Below the pieces are notes generated by a model. It had not been told where the DNA came from and ran no database searches. It was given only the letters and a program-made list of their open reading frames with translations. From the NCBI RefSeq assembly GCF_000212355.1, contig NC_015496.1, positions 1,364,001 through 1,428,000 on the forward strand: a DNA stretch of 64,000 nt. Direction: 5' to 3'. The position numbers were made by a program, and so were the translations under genes. Positions 53,197-62,196 of the stretch are shown here, in pieces (position 1 is the stretch's first letter; each line of letters starts with the position of its first letter). The stretch is from Dokdonia sp. 4H-3-7-5. GTDB lineage: Bacteria; Bacteroidota; Bacteroidia; Flavobacteriales; Flavobacteriaceae.

Positions 53197-53529
53197 CTAT
53201 TTTATTTTGTCAGTCATATACGATCGCACTTGGTAATTTGCTAAAATCACGTAAGCGATAAGTGCGACATAACCGCCGTATGCTGCATAAGGGCTTTCAA
53301 GAAAGAACAGACAGCTGCAAATTGCAAAAAGCGCAATGGTGCCTATGCCATATTTTTGAGCCAAAAACGAGTATGCACTATTCCATGTGGCTTGATCTCT
53401 CATCCACCATTCTGGAGATTTTGCTAAGAATGAGTTACCCATTGACGGTGGGAAGTAACGCGTATTTATATATAATGCCAGACTTATGAGTGCTGGTGCC
53501 AGTGTGGTAAGTATTGTAGGGAAGTCCAT
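53197..53529 (-). CDS. Small membrane protein
   Basis: 110 residues with helices at the N terminus and two in the C-terminal half (GTIALFAICSCLFFLE, GGYVALIAYVILANYQV), resembling SdpI/DUF3784-type proteins by topology. Its start overlaps the stop of the DUF1080 gene by one base, so it is likely co-transcribed. Function unknown. Confidence 0.55.
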   Translation of the reverse strand: MDFPTILTTLAPALISLALYINTRYFPPSMGNSFLAKSPEWWMRDQATWNSAYSFLAQKYGIGTIALFAICSCLFFLESPYAAYGGYVALIAYVILANYQVRSYMTDKIK

Positions 53530-54290
53530 TAATCTAATTTACGTAACCATATATTTCTATACCCTACACCACTCTTATCACCGTGATCTTGCAGTACGAT
53601 AGGACCGTCACCGTGCGGGTTGTTTTTAGGGTAGCCTATGTACTCTGTGCTTCCTTGTAACTCATAGTGATCTTGAACAAGTACACCATTGAGTAATACT
53701 GTGAGCGTACCTGCTTTTGTTCTTTTTCCTGCACTGTCAAATTCTGGCGCATGGAAGACAATGTCATAGGTGTTCCACTCTCCTGTAGGTTTTGCAGCCA
53801 TCACGTCTGGTGCTTTTTGCTTGTAAATAGAGCCCACCATACCATTTACATAGGTATCATTGTCATTGTTATTTAAGATTTGCACTTCGTACAAGCCTTG
53901 AAAAAATACGCCACTATTACTTCTGTTTTGGTTAGTCTGTGTGTTGTTCGGATCACTGCGCCATTCTAGGTGTAATTGTACGCTCCCGAAGTCCTCTTTG
54001 GTGACAATATCTCCCGTTTTATCCTTTACGGTCATACTTCCGTCTTGATTAATCGTCCACTTAGGAGCGCCGCCATCGTTTTTACTTTTCCAGGCGTTGA
54101 GGTTTGTGCCGTCAAACAATACCACAGCATCACTCGGGATACCGGTCTGCCCGTTTATGGCAACCTTTGCAGGTTTTGGACCCCATACTTCTGTTTGTTC
54201 TGGTTTTGTAGGTTCGTTACCCACATTTCCTGAGCCACAAGATGTAATGGTCAGTGCTGTTACTATAATTCCTAAATGGTATAATTTCAT
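53529..54290 (-). CDS. DUF1080 (3-keto-glycoside hydrolase-like) lipoprotein
   Basis: 253 residues. Lipoprotein signal MKLYHLGIIVTALTITSC (C18). Concanavalin-like DUF1080 domain: VVLFDGTNLNAWKSKNDGGAPKWTINQDGSMTV, LEWRSDPNNTQTNQNRSNSGVFFQGLYEVQILNN, WNTYDIVFHAPEFD, GPIVLQDHGDKSGVGYRNIWLRKL. Such proteins cleave 3-keto-glycosides in recent work. Probably acts in the periplasm or on the surface on a product of the GMC oxidoreductase. Confidence 0.8.
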   Translation of the reverse strand: MKLYHLGIIVTALTITSCGSGNVGNEPTKPEQTEVWGPKPAKVAINGQTGIPSDAVVLFDGTNLNAWKSKNDGGAPKWTINQDGSMTVKDKTGDIVTKEDFGSVQLHLEWRSDPNNTQTNQNRSNSGVFFQGLYEVQILNNNDNDTYVNGMVGSIYKQKAPDVMAAKPTGEWNTYDIVFHAPEFDSAGKRTKAGTLTVLLNGVLVQDHYELQGSTEYIGYPKNNPHGDGPIVLQDHGDKSGVGYRNIWLRKLD

Positions 54291-54293
54291 AAT

Positions 54294-55022
54294 CTATAAT
54301 TCTTTTATTGTAATGTTGCGGTACCATACTTTGTCTCCGTGATCTTGTAGACCTATGTGACCTTCTTGGTATTTCCCAAAGCCTTTCCAGTCTGCAAACT
54401 TAGTCTTTGCAACCATAGCATCCCACTCTTCACCATTTACTGGGAAGGTATATGCTTCTTTGCCGTTAAGGCTTACTTTACCTAGGTTACTATCGTGATT
54501 GATAGAAAGCGTTACGCTGTTCCACTCACCAGCGGGATTGATCATACCATCTGCGGGTTTTATCATATCATAAAGTGACCCTGCTTTATGTGTGCCATTG
54601 GCAACCTTTGCATCTGGGTGACGCTCGTCATCTAGCACTTGTATCTCTGGACCAGTTTCATAAGCTTCTTTAAACTCAGGCGATTCTTTTACACCCCAAA
54701 AGATGCCACTGTTACCACCTTCTGAAACTTTCCACTCGAGCTTGAGTTCAAAGTTTTTATAGGTGTTTTTTGTAATGATGTTTTTACCACCTTCTTCCCC
54801 AGGTGTAAAAGCCATTGCTCCATCTTCTATGGTCCAGTTGTCGTGCATACCGTCTGTACCATATCCTTTCCAAGCGTTGAGGTTAGAGCCGTCGAAGAGT
54901 ACGGTTGCCGGTGCTTCTGTCACTGTTTCTACTTCTTGAACCTCTTGTGCTGTTGTAACTTCTTTTTCTTTACAGCTTAAAGCGAAAATTGCCACCGCTG
55001 CGATATAAATTGTTTTTTTCAT
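54294..55022 (-). CDS. Second DUF1080 lipoprotein
   Basis: 242 residues, paralogue of the next gene: signal MKKTIYIAAVAIFALSC (C17), VLFDGSNLNAWKGYGTDGMHDNWTIEDGAMAF, LEWKVSEGGNSGIFWGV, WNSVTLSINHDSNLGKVSLNG, GHIGLQDHGDKVWYRNITIKEL. Only 3 bp from the other DUF1080 gene, so made together. Two versions may handle different aglycones or linkages. Confidence 0.82.
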   Translation of the reverse strand: MKKTIYIAAVAIFALSCKEKEVTTAQEVQEVETVTEAPATVLFDGSNLNAWKGYGTDGMHDNWTIEDGAMAFTPGEEGGKNIITKNTYKNFELKLEWKVSEGGNSGIFWGVKESPEFKEAYETGPEIQVLDDERHPDAKVANGTHKAGSLYDMIKPADGMINPAGEWNSVTLSINHDSNLGKVSLNGKEAYTFPVNGEEWDAMVAKTKFADWKGFGKYQEGHIGLQDHGDKVWYRNITIKEL

Positions 55023-55031
55023 AATACTGTT

Positions 55032-56084
55032 TTAAAGTCCAAGTATCTTCTTCAACTGCTCTTTATCAATATCTTCACCTGCAAAATCATCAAAGCGTTT
55101 TTGTGTTGCTTCAATAATATGTGAAGCGATAAAAGGCGCACCTTCTCGAGCTCCTTGCTCAGGACTTTTTACACAACATTCCCACTCCATCACTGCCCAA
55201 ACATCACAACCGTATTCTGTGAGTTTTGTAAAAATGGTTTTAAAGTCTATCTGTCCATCGCCTGGAGAGCGGTAACGCCCAGCGCGATCTTGCCAGTCAC
55301 TGTAACCGCCAAAAGTACCACGCCTCCCATCTGGTTTAAACTCAGAATCCTTTACGTGAAAGGCTTTTATAAACTCGTGATAATGGTCTATATATGCGAT
55401 GTAATCTAGCTGCTGTAATACAAAGTGACTCGGGTCATATAAGATATTACAACGCTTGTGATTACCTGTAGCTTCTAGAAAACGTTCAAAAGTCACTCCG
55501 TCGTGTAGATCTTCACCAGGGTGAATCTCATAAGCCACATCTACACCACACTCATCATAAGTATTGAGTATAGGTAACCAGCGTTTTGCAAGCTCCTCAA
55601 ACCCCATCTCAACAAGTCCTGCAGGACGTTGTGGCCAAGGGTGCATTGTATGCCAAAGCAGCGAACCACTAAACGTAGCACTCACATCAAGACATAGATG
55701 TTTACTTGCGTGTGCTGCGCTTATTACTTGCTTGCGAGCCCACTCAGTACGTTTCTTTGGGTTGTTTTTACAATCGTCTGGAGCGAAGTTATCAAACATC
55801 AAATCGTATGCAGGATGTACCGCAACTAGTTGTCCCTGCAGGTGAGTCGATAGCTCTGTAATCTCAAGCCCATAGTCATTTACTTTACCCTTAAGCTCAT
55901 CACAGTAGGTTTTACTCTCTCCAGCCGTGGTGAGGTCAATTAATCGATTTTCCCAAGTTGGGATTTGTATTCCTTTATACCCAAGGTCTGCTGCCCATTT
56001 GCACAATCCGTCTAGCGAATTAAATGGTGCTTTGTCATCCATAAACTGGGCGAGAAATACTGCGGGTCCTTTTATTGTTTTCAT
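55032..56084 (-). CDS. Sugar phosphate isomerase/epimerase-like TIM-barrel protein
   Basis: 350 residues, AP-endonuclease-2-like TIM barrel without signal peptide. Metal-site residues are visible: CGVDVAYEIHPGEDLHDGVTF (E, H), ILYDPSHFVLQQLDYIAYI (D, H), AFHVKDSEF (H, D) and VMEWECC (E). Likely acts on a keto sugar inside the cell. First in the operon with the DUF1080 genes. Confidence 0.8.
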   Translation of the reverse strand: MKTIKGPAVFLAQFMDDKAPFNSLDGLCKWAADLGYKGIQIPTWENRLIDLTTAGESKTYCDELKGKVNDYGLEITELSTHLQGQLVAVHPAYDLMFDNFAPDDCKNNPKKRTEWARKQVISAAHASKHLCLDVSATFSGSLLWHTMHPWPQRPAGLVEMGFEELAKRWLPILNTYDECGVDVAYEIHPGEDLHDGVTFERFLEATGNHKRCNILYDPSHFVLQQLDYIAYIDHYHEFIKAFHVKDSEFKPDGRRGTFGGYSDWQDRAGRYRSPGDGQIDFKTIFTKLTEYGCDVWAVMEWECCVKSPEQGAREGAPFIASHIIEATQKRFDDFAGEDIDKEQLKKILGL

Positions 56085-56101
56085 TGGATATATTTATTTT
56101 A

Positions 56102-56119
56102 TTCCCGCGAATGCGAGAA
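56102..56119. repeat. Imperfect hairpin ttcccgcgaatgcgagaa
   Basis: ttc-cgc / gcg-gaa arms with one mismatch on each side around GAAT, in an intergenic gap next to a palindrome copy. Resembles other short flavobacterial hairpins. Confidence 0.4.
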
Positions 56120-56139
56120 TCTTTTCTATTGTTATTTTT

Positions 56140-56159
56140 TACGCTTTCGCGAAAGCGTA
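56140..56159. repeat. Dispersed palindrome copy, 20 bp, intergenic
   Basis: tacgctttcgcgaaagcgta, full-length form, ending 6 bp before the next stop codon. Confidence 0.95.
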
Positions 56160-56165
56160 CTTATA

Positions 56166-57302
56166 CTACTCTAGGTCTACCCACACATTCCCATCACGAT
56201 GAGATTGCACGGCTTTCTGAATAAAATTCATTCCTCGTACACCATCTGTCATCCCCGGAAACTCACCTGAATTGTAGTCTTCTCCACGTATTGCCTTAGC
56301 AACACCTTTATAGATATTACCCATCGCATCAAAAATTCCTTCTGGGTGTCCCGGAGGTAGTTTTGTGCCATCTAGCGATAGCGCACTGTTATAAGCGTGG
56401 CCTGGTTTAAGCACGCGCATAGGTTGTCCATCTTCTAATAAATAAAGATAGTTGGGTTTTTCTTGCTCCCACTTGAGTCCAGCTTTTGTACCATAAATAG
56501 CTACGGTAAAATTGTTTTCTTCACCTGTTGCTATTTGGCTTGAGCGTAACACTCCTTTTGTGTATTCATCTAAGCGCAGTAATACGGTACCGTCTATGTC
56601 CATCTCATTATCTGCATACAGATGGTTGAGGTCTGCAAGTACAGATTTAATTTTCTTACCAGTGACAAACTCCAGCATCTGGTAAGCGTGAACGCCTATA
56701 TCACCCAGACAGCAAGAAATGCCAGATTTCTCGGGCATTAAACGCCAGGTGCTATTGCGTTGCTCCTTGTCGTGTATGAGGTTATTAATCCAGCCTTGGT
56801 AATACTGAGCGTCTACTTTTTGTATCTCGCCTAGTTCTCCATTTGCTATCATTTCCCTCATTTGGCGTACCATAGGGTAGCCAGTGTAGGTATGTGTAAG
56901 CCCAAATACGTTACCATTCTTCTTTTGGATAGCCTCGAGCTCAAGCGCCTCTGCGTGCGTCATTGTCATAGGCTTCTCACAGATCACGTTAAAGCCAGCT
57001 TCTAGGAGCTGCTTTGCCATCGGGAAGTGTAAAAAGTTAGGCGTGAGTATAGACACCACCTGTATACGCTGGTCTGCTGGTAAGGCAGTTTCTTTTTCTA
57101 TAAGCTCCGTTAAATCTTTATAAATACGATCTGTCGGGATGCCTATTTGAGCAGCAAATTCTTTGCTTACTTCAATATCTGGATTAAAAGAACCACCTAC
57201 TAGTTGGTATGCATCAAACATACTAGCCGCCACTCGGTGTAACACACCTATTAAACTATCTCCGCCGCCACCTAAGACGCCCCATCTTATTTTATTACTC
57301 AT
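56166..57302 (-). CDS. Gfo/Idh/MocA-family NAD(P)-dependent oxidoreductase
   Basis: 378 residues: Rossmann start IRWGVLGGGGDSLIGVLHRVAAS, VVSILTPNFLHFPMAKQLLEAGFNVICEKPMTMT (the EKP motif), C-terminal domain with CLGDIGVHAYQMLEF. Oxidises or reduces sugars or keto sugars. No signal peptide, cytoplasmic. It follows the transporter gene after a terminator. Confidence 0.85.
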   Translation of the reverse strand: MSNKIRWGVLGGGGDSLIGVLHRVAASMFDAYQLVGGSFNPDIEVSKEFAAQIGIPTDRIYKDLTELIEKETALPADQRIQVVSILTPNFLHFPMAKQLLEAGFNVICEKPMTMTHAEALELEAIQKKNGNVFGLTHTYTGYPMVRQMREMIANGELGEIQKVDAQYYQGWINNLIHDKEQRNSTWRLMPEKSGISCCLGDIGVHAYQMLEFVTGKKIKSVLADLNHLYADNEMDIDGTVLLRLDEYTKGVLRSSQIATGEENNFTVAIYGTKAGLKWEQEKPNYLYLLEDGQPMRVLKPGHAYNSALSLDGTKLPPGHPEGIFDAMGNIYKGVAKAIRGEDYNSGEFPGMTDGVRGMNFIQKAVQSHRDGNVWVDLE

Positions 57303-57354
57303 TGTGCTGTGTTTTTTAATTTTTAATTACATCGAGTATATGAATATTTCTCTT

Positions 57355-57393
57355 AAAAAAGTCTGCCTTTTAGGGTAGGGGGAAGACTTTTTT
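57355..57393 (-). terminator. Intrinsic terminator after the transporter gene
   Basis: 10-bp stem aaaaaagtct / agactttttt; on the minus strand followed by T-rich sequence. Separates the transporter from the Gfo/Idh gene. Confidence 0.75.
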
Positions 57394-57405
57394 TAGACCT
57401 TGCTA

Positions 57406-58626
57406 CTACTCCGTATATTCTATTTTCTCACTCTTAAATAATAGTGCAAAAATCACAAATACTGCTGCTGCAAAAATTGCTGGGAATACCCATACAGAGT
57501 TCCAATCGTGACCTTCACCTAGAATATTTGCATCAGTTATTATCCCAGTTATATAAAAACCTACGGCCATACCCACTCCGTATGTCGCAAGTGTGATAAG
57601 CCCTTGCGCAGCACTCTTGATTTTTGGTCCGGCTTTACTATCTGTGTAAATCTGTCCAGATACAAAGAAGAAGTCATAACAGATTCCGTGAAGTGCAATA
57701 CCTAATACTACTATTGAAAACAGATCGCCTCCGTTACCATAGGCAAAAAGCATGTAACGTATAGCCCAAGCAAGCATTCCTACGAGGATAGTCTTCTTAA
57801 ACCCAAACTTCTTAAAGAAAAACGGAAGTAATAACATGAATAATATTTCAGAAGCTTGCCCTATAGTAGTCCAAGCCGTAGAATTTTCCACACCAGATTC
57901 CGTTAAGAATGGACTTAGGTTTGTATAATAAAAAGCTAATGGGATACAGATAAGTACAGATGAAAGAAAGAAAACAAAAAAGTTTCTGTCTTTTAAAAGT
58001 CCTAATGCTTCGAACCCCAAAATATCTTTAATAGTCACTTTTTCTCCTTTTGCACTTGGTGGTGTTTTAGGTAAGGTAAAACTAAAAACACCTAATACTA
58101 CAGAAACAATGGCTGTCATTAAAAATGTATTGGCTAATAAACCTTGTTTAATTCCGTCTTCTGAGTCCCAAGAGAAAGCAAAACTTATAAAAAGTCCCGC
58201 AATGATCCAGCCTATAGTTCCCCATACGCGTATGAATGGAAAATCTTTTGAAGGATCTTTCATTTGATTAAACGCAACGGAATTTACAAGTGCTAGTGTA
58301 GGCATGTACGCAATCATATACCCAAAAACATAAGGGTAAAAAGTAGAGAAGTCAGAGGATTGAGACATTAGGTACATGAGAACAGCACCTATCAAGTGTA
58401 AGACACCAAGGATACGTTCTGCATTAAAATATCTATCGGCGATTAAACCTATAAAAAAGGGTGCTATAATTGCTCCCCAAGACTGTGTAGAGAAAGCTTC
58501 TCCAATCTCTGCCCCATCGGCGCCAAGGTTACCTAAAAATGTACCTAAGGTCACAAACCAACCTCCCCAAATAAAAAACTCGAGGAACATCATAAAGGAT
58601 AATTGAAACTTAGTCGTTGATTTCAT
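57406..58626 (-). CDS. MFS transporter of the nucleoside:H+ symporter (NupG/XapB) type
   Basis: 406 residues, 12 helices: LSFMMFLEFFIWGGWFVTLGTFLG, GAIIAPFFIGLIADRYFNAERILG, PFIRVWGTIGWIIAGLFISF. NHS-family hallmark F-I-W-G-x-W. In this setting a sugar or glycoside may be the substrate rather than a nucleoside. It is 5 bp from the next gene upstream. Confidence 0.8.
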   Translation of the reverse strand: MKSTTKFQLSFMMFLEFFIWGGWFVTLGTFLGNLGADGAEIGEAFSTQSWGAIIAPFFIGLIADRYFNAERILGVLHLIGAVLMYLMSQSSDFSTFYPYVFGYMIAYMPTLALVNSVAFNQMKDPSKDFPFIRVWGTIGWIIAGLFISFAFSWDSEDGIKQGLLANTFLMTAIVSVVLGVFSFTLPKTPPSAKGEKVTIKDILGFEALGLLKDRNFFVFFLSSVLICIPLAFYYTNLSPFLTESGVENSTAWTTIGQASEILFMLLLPFFFKKFGFKKTILVGMLAWAIRYMLFAYGNGGDLFSIVVLGIALHGICYDFFFVSGQIYTDSKAGPKIKSAAQGLITLATYGVGMAVGFYITGIITDANILGEGHDWNSVWVFPAIFAAAVFVIFALLFKSEKIEYTE

Positions 58627-58631
58627 ATTGC

Positions 58632-59618
58632 TTATTTAAGATTGTCTATTGATTTTTGAACAAGTGCCTTGGTAAGTGCGATACCTTCTTTTGGGTCTTC
58701 TAGTGGTCCCTCATATTCTGTACCCACATATCCTTCAAAACCGCTATCTGCAACGATTTGCATTATGCGTGCATAGTCTAGTTTTGTCTCGTTACCATTT
58801 TCATCAAAGTTATACGACTTGGCAGATACCCCTTTTGCAAAAGGCATAAGTTCTACGATACCTTTATAAGTATCATACTCTTCTATACAAGGCGCTCCCC
58901 ATCTTGCTCCACCTTCTCTTTTTACACAAAAATTTCCAAAATCAGGTAATGTACCAGCATAATCAGAATCTACTTCCGTCATCACAGCGGCCAGCTTTGC
59001 TCCGTCACTAGACCATCCACCATGATTTTCGATTACAATATTTACACCTACCTTTTCTCCATATGCACTAAGCTCTCTTAATGATGAGACAGAGTATTCG
59101 TGCCATTTTTTTGGGTCTTCTTCTCCAAAAAGATTAGCACGGACAGAATGAGCGCCAATTATTCTAGCAGCACCCATCCAGTATTTGTGTACAGCAATAG
59201 CTTCTTCACGTTTTGAATTATCTGGATCAGCAAGTTCTCCATCACGATCTACCATGATAATGACATTATCTATTCCCGCTGCATCAGATTGCTCTTTCAT
59301 CTCACGAGCCCAGTTCATTATTTTTTCTTCATAATCACTCTTGTCCTGTAATTCTGGATATAATTGTGTTACGTATTCAACACCAGTAAAGCCTAAATCT
59401 TTTGCAATTTGAGGGAAGTTCTTTGGGTTCATTGTGCCATCAAGAAATGGTTTGTGAAGTGACCATTGAGCCAGCGAGTGTTTAAAAACGGGTGCTACTT
59501 TTTGAGTATTTTCAATTTTTGCTTTCGCGGAAGCGTTATCACCCTCTTTTTTTTGATCTGTTTTACAAGAAATGAGTGTAAAGGCGCATAAAAATGTTCC
59601 TAGAAGATATTTTTTCAT
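58632..59618 (-). CDS. TIM-barrel isomerase-like lipoprotein
   Basis: 328 residues with lipoprotein signal MKKYLLGTFLCAFTLISC (C18). AP-endonuclease-2-like barrel: LAQWSLHKPFLDG, DLGFTGVEYVTQL, VNIVIENHGGWSSD, GTLPDFGNF, VSAKSYNFDENG and YVGTEYEGP. Being exported, it should act on a periplasmic keto sugar or sugar. A changed palindrome copy (59521-59535) lies in frame, read ASAKA. Confidence 0.8.
   Translation of the reverse strand: MKKYLLGTFLCAFTLISCKTDQKKEGDNASAKAKIENTQKVAPVFKHSLAQWSLHKPFLDGTMNPKNFPQIAKDLGFTGVEYVTQLYPELQDKSDYEEKIMNWAREMKEQSDAAGIDNVIIMVDRDGELADPDNSKREEAIAVHKYWMGAARIIGAHSVRANLFGEEDPKKWHEYSVSSLRELSAYGEKVGVNIVIENHGGWSSDGAKLAAVMTEVDSDYAGTLPDFGNFCVKREGGARWGAPCIEEYDTYKGIVELMPFAKGVSAKSYNFDENGNETKLDYARIMQIVADSGFEGYVGTEYEGPLEDPKEGIALTKALVQKSIDNLK
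59521..59535. repeat. Dispersed palindrome copy with one mismatch, in gene
   Basis: gctttcgcggaagcg; minus-strand reading NASAKAK, just after the signal peptide. Confidence 0.75.
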
Positions 59619-59735
59619 AATATAATTTAATTGGAGGGTAGAACTATAACGTTTTCGCCCGTGAATTACTGTTAAATCTAGTGTTTGACTAAGGTAACCT
59701 TTTTCTCATATTAACAAAAAACAACTTAAAATTTA

Positions 59736-59743
59736 TATATTTG
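59736..59743 (+). promoter_or_regulatory. Candidate -7 box for the GMC operon
   Basis: tatatttg fits TAnnTTTG, 41 bp before the GTG; no clear -33 TTG. Located in the divergent gap 59619-59784. Confidence 0.35.
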
Positions 59744-59784
59744 GTAAACTACATCACAAATTTTTTTCATTAATACAATATATA

Positions 59785-61488
59785 GTGAATACAGCTAACG
59801 AAAACGAAATGTACGACGCAATCGTCGTAGGCTCAGGGATCTCCGGAGGATGGGCAGCAAAAGAGTTATGTGAGAATGGTATGAAAACGCTTGTTTTAGA
59901 GCGTGGTCGTATGGTTAATCACATAGAAGACTATCCTACAATGCATAAAGACCCTTGGGACTTTGAATTAAAGGGTAATAATAGCGTAGAAGTAGATGCT
60001 CGTTATGAGAAGCAATCTCGTACTGGGTATGTGCATAAAGCTGAGCATAGACATTTTTTTGTGGATGACGTTGATCATCCTTATAATGAGACCAAACGTT
60101 TTGACTGGATACGTGGTTACCACGTAGGAGGACGTTCACTTATGTGGGGACGTCAGAGTTACCGTTTATCTGATATTGACTTTGAAGCAAATAAAAAGGA
60201 AGGTATTGCTGTAGACTGGCCAGTACGTTATAGCGATATATCTCCTTGGTATGATAAGGTTGAAGAGTATATCTCTGTTTCTGGAGAAAACCTAGGACTT
60301 GAGGTGTTACCTGATGGTAAATTCTCACCTCCAATGGAGCTTAACTGTGTGGAGGAAGTGCTTAAGAAAAACATGGCCGAAAATTATAAAGACGGTCGTT
60401 TACTTACTATAGGCCGTGTTGCTCACATTACAGGGTCAAAAACTTATGACGGGCGTTCTGCCTGCCAGTTTAGAAATCGTTGTATGAGAGGGTGTCCTTT
60501 CGGGGGATACTTCTCAAGTAATTCATCCACACTACCAGCTGCAGAACGCACAGGGAATATGACGTTACGTCCATTTTCTATCGTTACAGAAGTGATGTAC
60601 GATGATAAAACAGGTAAGGCAACTGGAGTAAAAGTTACCGATCAAGAAACCATGGAAACCATGGAGTTTAAAGCAAAGACCGTTTTCCTTTGTGCATCTG
60701 CCATTGCATCTGCTAGTATTCTTATGAACTCTAAGAGTGAGCGTTTTCCTAATGGAATGGGTAATGACTCTGGAGAGTTAGGTCACAACTTAATGGATCA
60801 CCACTTTAAAGCAGGAGCAACTGCAAAGTGGGATGGAGATAAAGACAAATATTACAAAGGACGTCGCCCTAATGGGCTATATATTCCACGTTTTAGAAAT
60901 ATAGGAGGAGTGACAGATCAGAAAAACTTTAAGCGTGGTTACGGTTATCAAGGTGGAGCTGGACGTGGTGATTACCAGCCACAAATTGCTGAGGCAGGAT
61001 ACGGTGCAAAGCTCAAAGAAGAGATTCAAAAACCAGGAGGATGGACTATGAGCCTTATGGGCTTTGGAGAGTGTCTTCCTTACCATGAAAACAAAATGAC
61101 GCTGGATTACAATGATCTAGATAAATGGGGACAACCTAAAGTAAACTTTGACGCAGAGTGGAAAGAGAATGAGTGGGAAATGCGTAAGGATATGATTGCA
61201 AGTGCAAAAGATATGCTTAAAAAAGCTGGATTTACAGATATCCAGACTATGGATGATCCTAGTGCTCCGGGTAACGGAATACATGAAATGGGTACGGCTC
61301 GTATGGGTCGTGATCCTAAGACATCAGTTTGTAACGGTAATAACCAGTTACACGCTGTTCCTAACGTTTATGTAACAGATGGAGCGTTTATGACCTCTGC
61401 AAGTTGTGTAAACCCATCACTCACATATATGGCTTTTAGTGCACGTGCCGCAAATCACGCTGCAGCTCAAATCAAAAAAGAAGCGTAA
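59785..61488 (+). CDS. GMC-family FAD sugar oxidoreductase, catalytic subunit
   Basis: 567 residues, GTG start. FAD motif DAIVVGSGISGGWAAKEL, GGRSLMWGRQSYRLSDIDFE, C-x5-C-x3-C in CQFRNRCMRGC, C-terminal GIHEMGTARMGRDP and VTDGAFMTSASCVNPSLTYMAFSARAANHA with the catalytic His region. This type oxidises sugars or sugar alcohols, and some oxidise glycosides at C3. No signal peptide; it may be carried across by its Tat-signal partner encoded 1 bp downstream. Confidence 0.88.
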   Translation: MNTANENEMYDAIVVGSGISGGWAAKELCENGMKTLVLERGRMVNHIEDYPTMHKDPWDFELKGNNSVEVDARYEKQSRTGYVHKAEHRHFFVDDVDHPYNETKRFDWIRGYHVGGRSLMWGRQSYRLSDIDFEANKKEGIAVDWPVRYSDISPWYDKVEEYISVSGENLGLEVLPDGKFSPPMELNCVEEVLKKNMAENYKDGRLLTIGRVAHITGSKTYDGRSACQFRNRCMRGCPFGGYFSSNSSTLPAAERTGNMTLRPFSIVTEVMYDDKTGKATGVKVTDQETMETMEFKAKTVFLCASAIASASILMNSKSERFPNGMGNDSGELGHNLMDHHFKAGATAKWDGDKDKYYKGRRPNGLYIPRFRNIGGVTDQKNFKRGYGYQGGAGRGDYQPQIAEAGYGAKLKEEIQKPGGWTMSLMGFGECLPYHENKMTLDYNDLDKWGQPKVNFDAEWKENEWEMRKDMIASAKDMLKKAGFTDIQTMDDPSAPGNGIHEMGTARMGRDPKTSVCNGNNQLHAVPNVYVTDGAFMTSASCVNPSLTYMAFSARAANHAAAQIKKEA

Positions 61489-61489
61489 G

Positions 61490-62134
61490 ATGAAAAGAAG
61501 ACAGTTAATAAAGAACTTAGGATTAGGTGGAGTCGCACTTGTTGCAACACCTACTATATTGAGCCTTTTACAAAGTTGCAAAGCAGATGGACCTGTATTT
61601 GAGCCTGTATTTTTAAGCAATTCTCAAGGTAAAGCGTTAAGGCATATTGTAGATTTAATTATTCCTTCTGACGAGACAATCCCAGGAGCGGTAGATGTAG
61701 GTGCGCACAAGTTTATAGATACTTACTGGAATCAAGCAGTAGATGCAGAAGGTAAAACGCAAATTCTAGCAGGATTTGATGCGCTTGCAAATAGATTGCA
61801 AGATGCATCTGGTAAAACATTTGACGATGCAGAAGCGGAGGATTATGACGCCCTGTTGGCAAAGTATCTTACATCTTCAAAAGAGCAAGAAGCTGTATTT
61901 CAGAAAAGCCTTGGTGAGTTTTATCAAGCCTATCAAAATGATAAAACAGTTAAGGTAGATCCAGATGCTGGAGCATTCAGTCTTTTAGGAAATATAAGAG
62001 GAATGGCTATATGGGGATGGAAAGCCTCAGAAGAAATAGGAGAAAATGTTCTCGCTTATGAGCCTATTCCAGGTAAACAAATAGGTTGCTTACCGCTAGA
62101 GGAAGCAACAGGAGGAAAGACATATTCTCTATAA
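61490..62134 (+). CDS. Gluconate 2-dehydrogenase subunit 3-like protein (Tat/lipoprotein signal)
   Basis: 214 residues from the ATG at 61490. MKRRQLIKNLGLGGVALVATPTILSLLQSC: twin-arginine region followed by a lipobox-like C30. Then LRHIVDLIIPSDETIPGAVDVGAHKFIDTYW, the family signature. Expected to pair with the GMC subunit as its exporting and anchoring partner. Confidence 0.88.
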   Translation: MKRRQLIKNLGLGGVALVATPTILSLLQSCKADGPVFEPVFLSNSQGKALRHIVDLIIPSDETIPGAVDVGAHKFIDTYWNQAVDAEGKTQILAGFDALANRLQDASGKTFDDAEAEDYDALLAKYLTSSKEQEAVFQKSLGEFYQAYQNDKTVKVDPDAGAFSLLGNIRGMAIWGWKASEEIGENVLAYEPIPGKQIGCLPLEEATGGKTYSL

Positions 62135-62196
62135 TTACTAGATGTGTAATTAATGGAATGCTATAAATGACAATGTTGCAAGAATTTTAATAAATT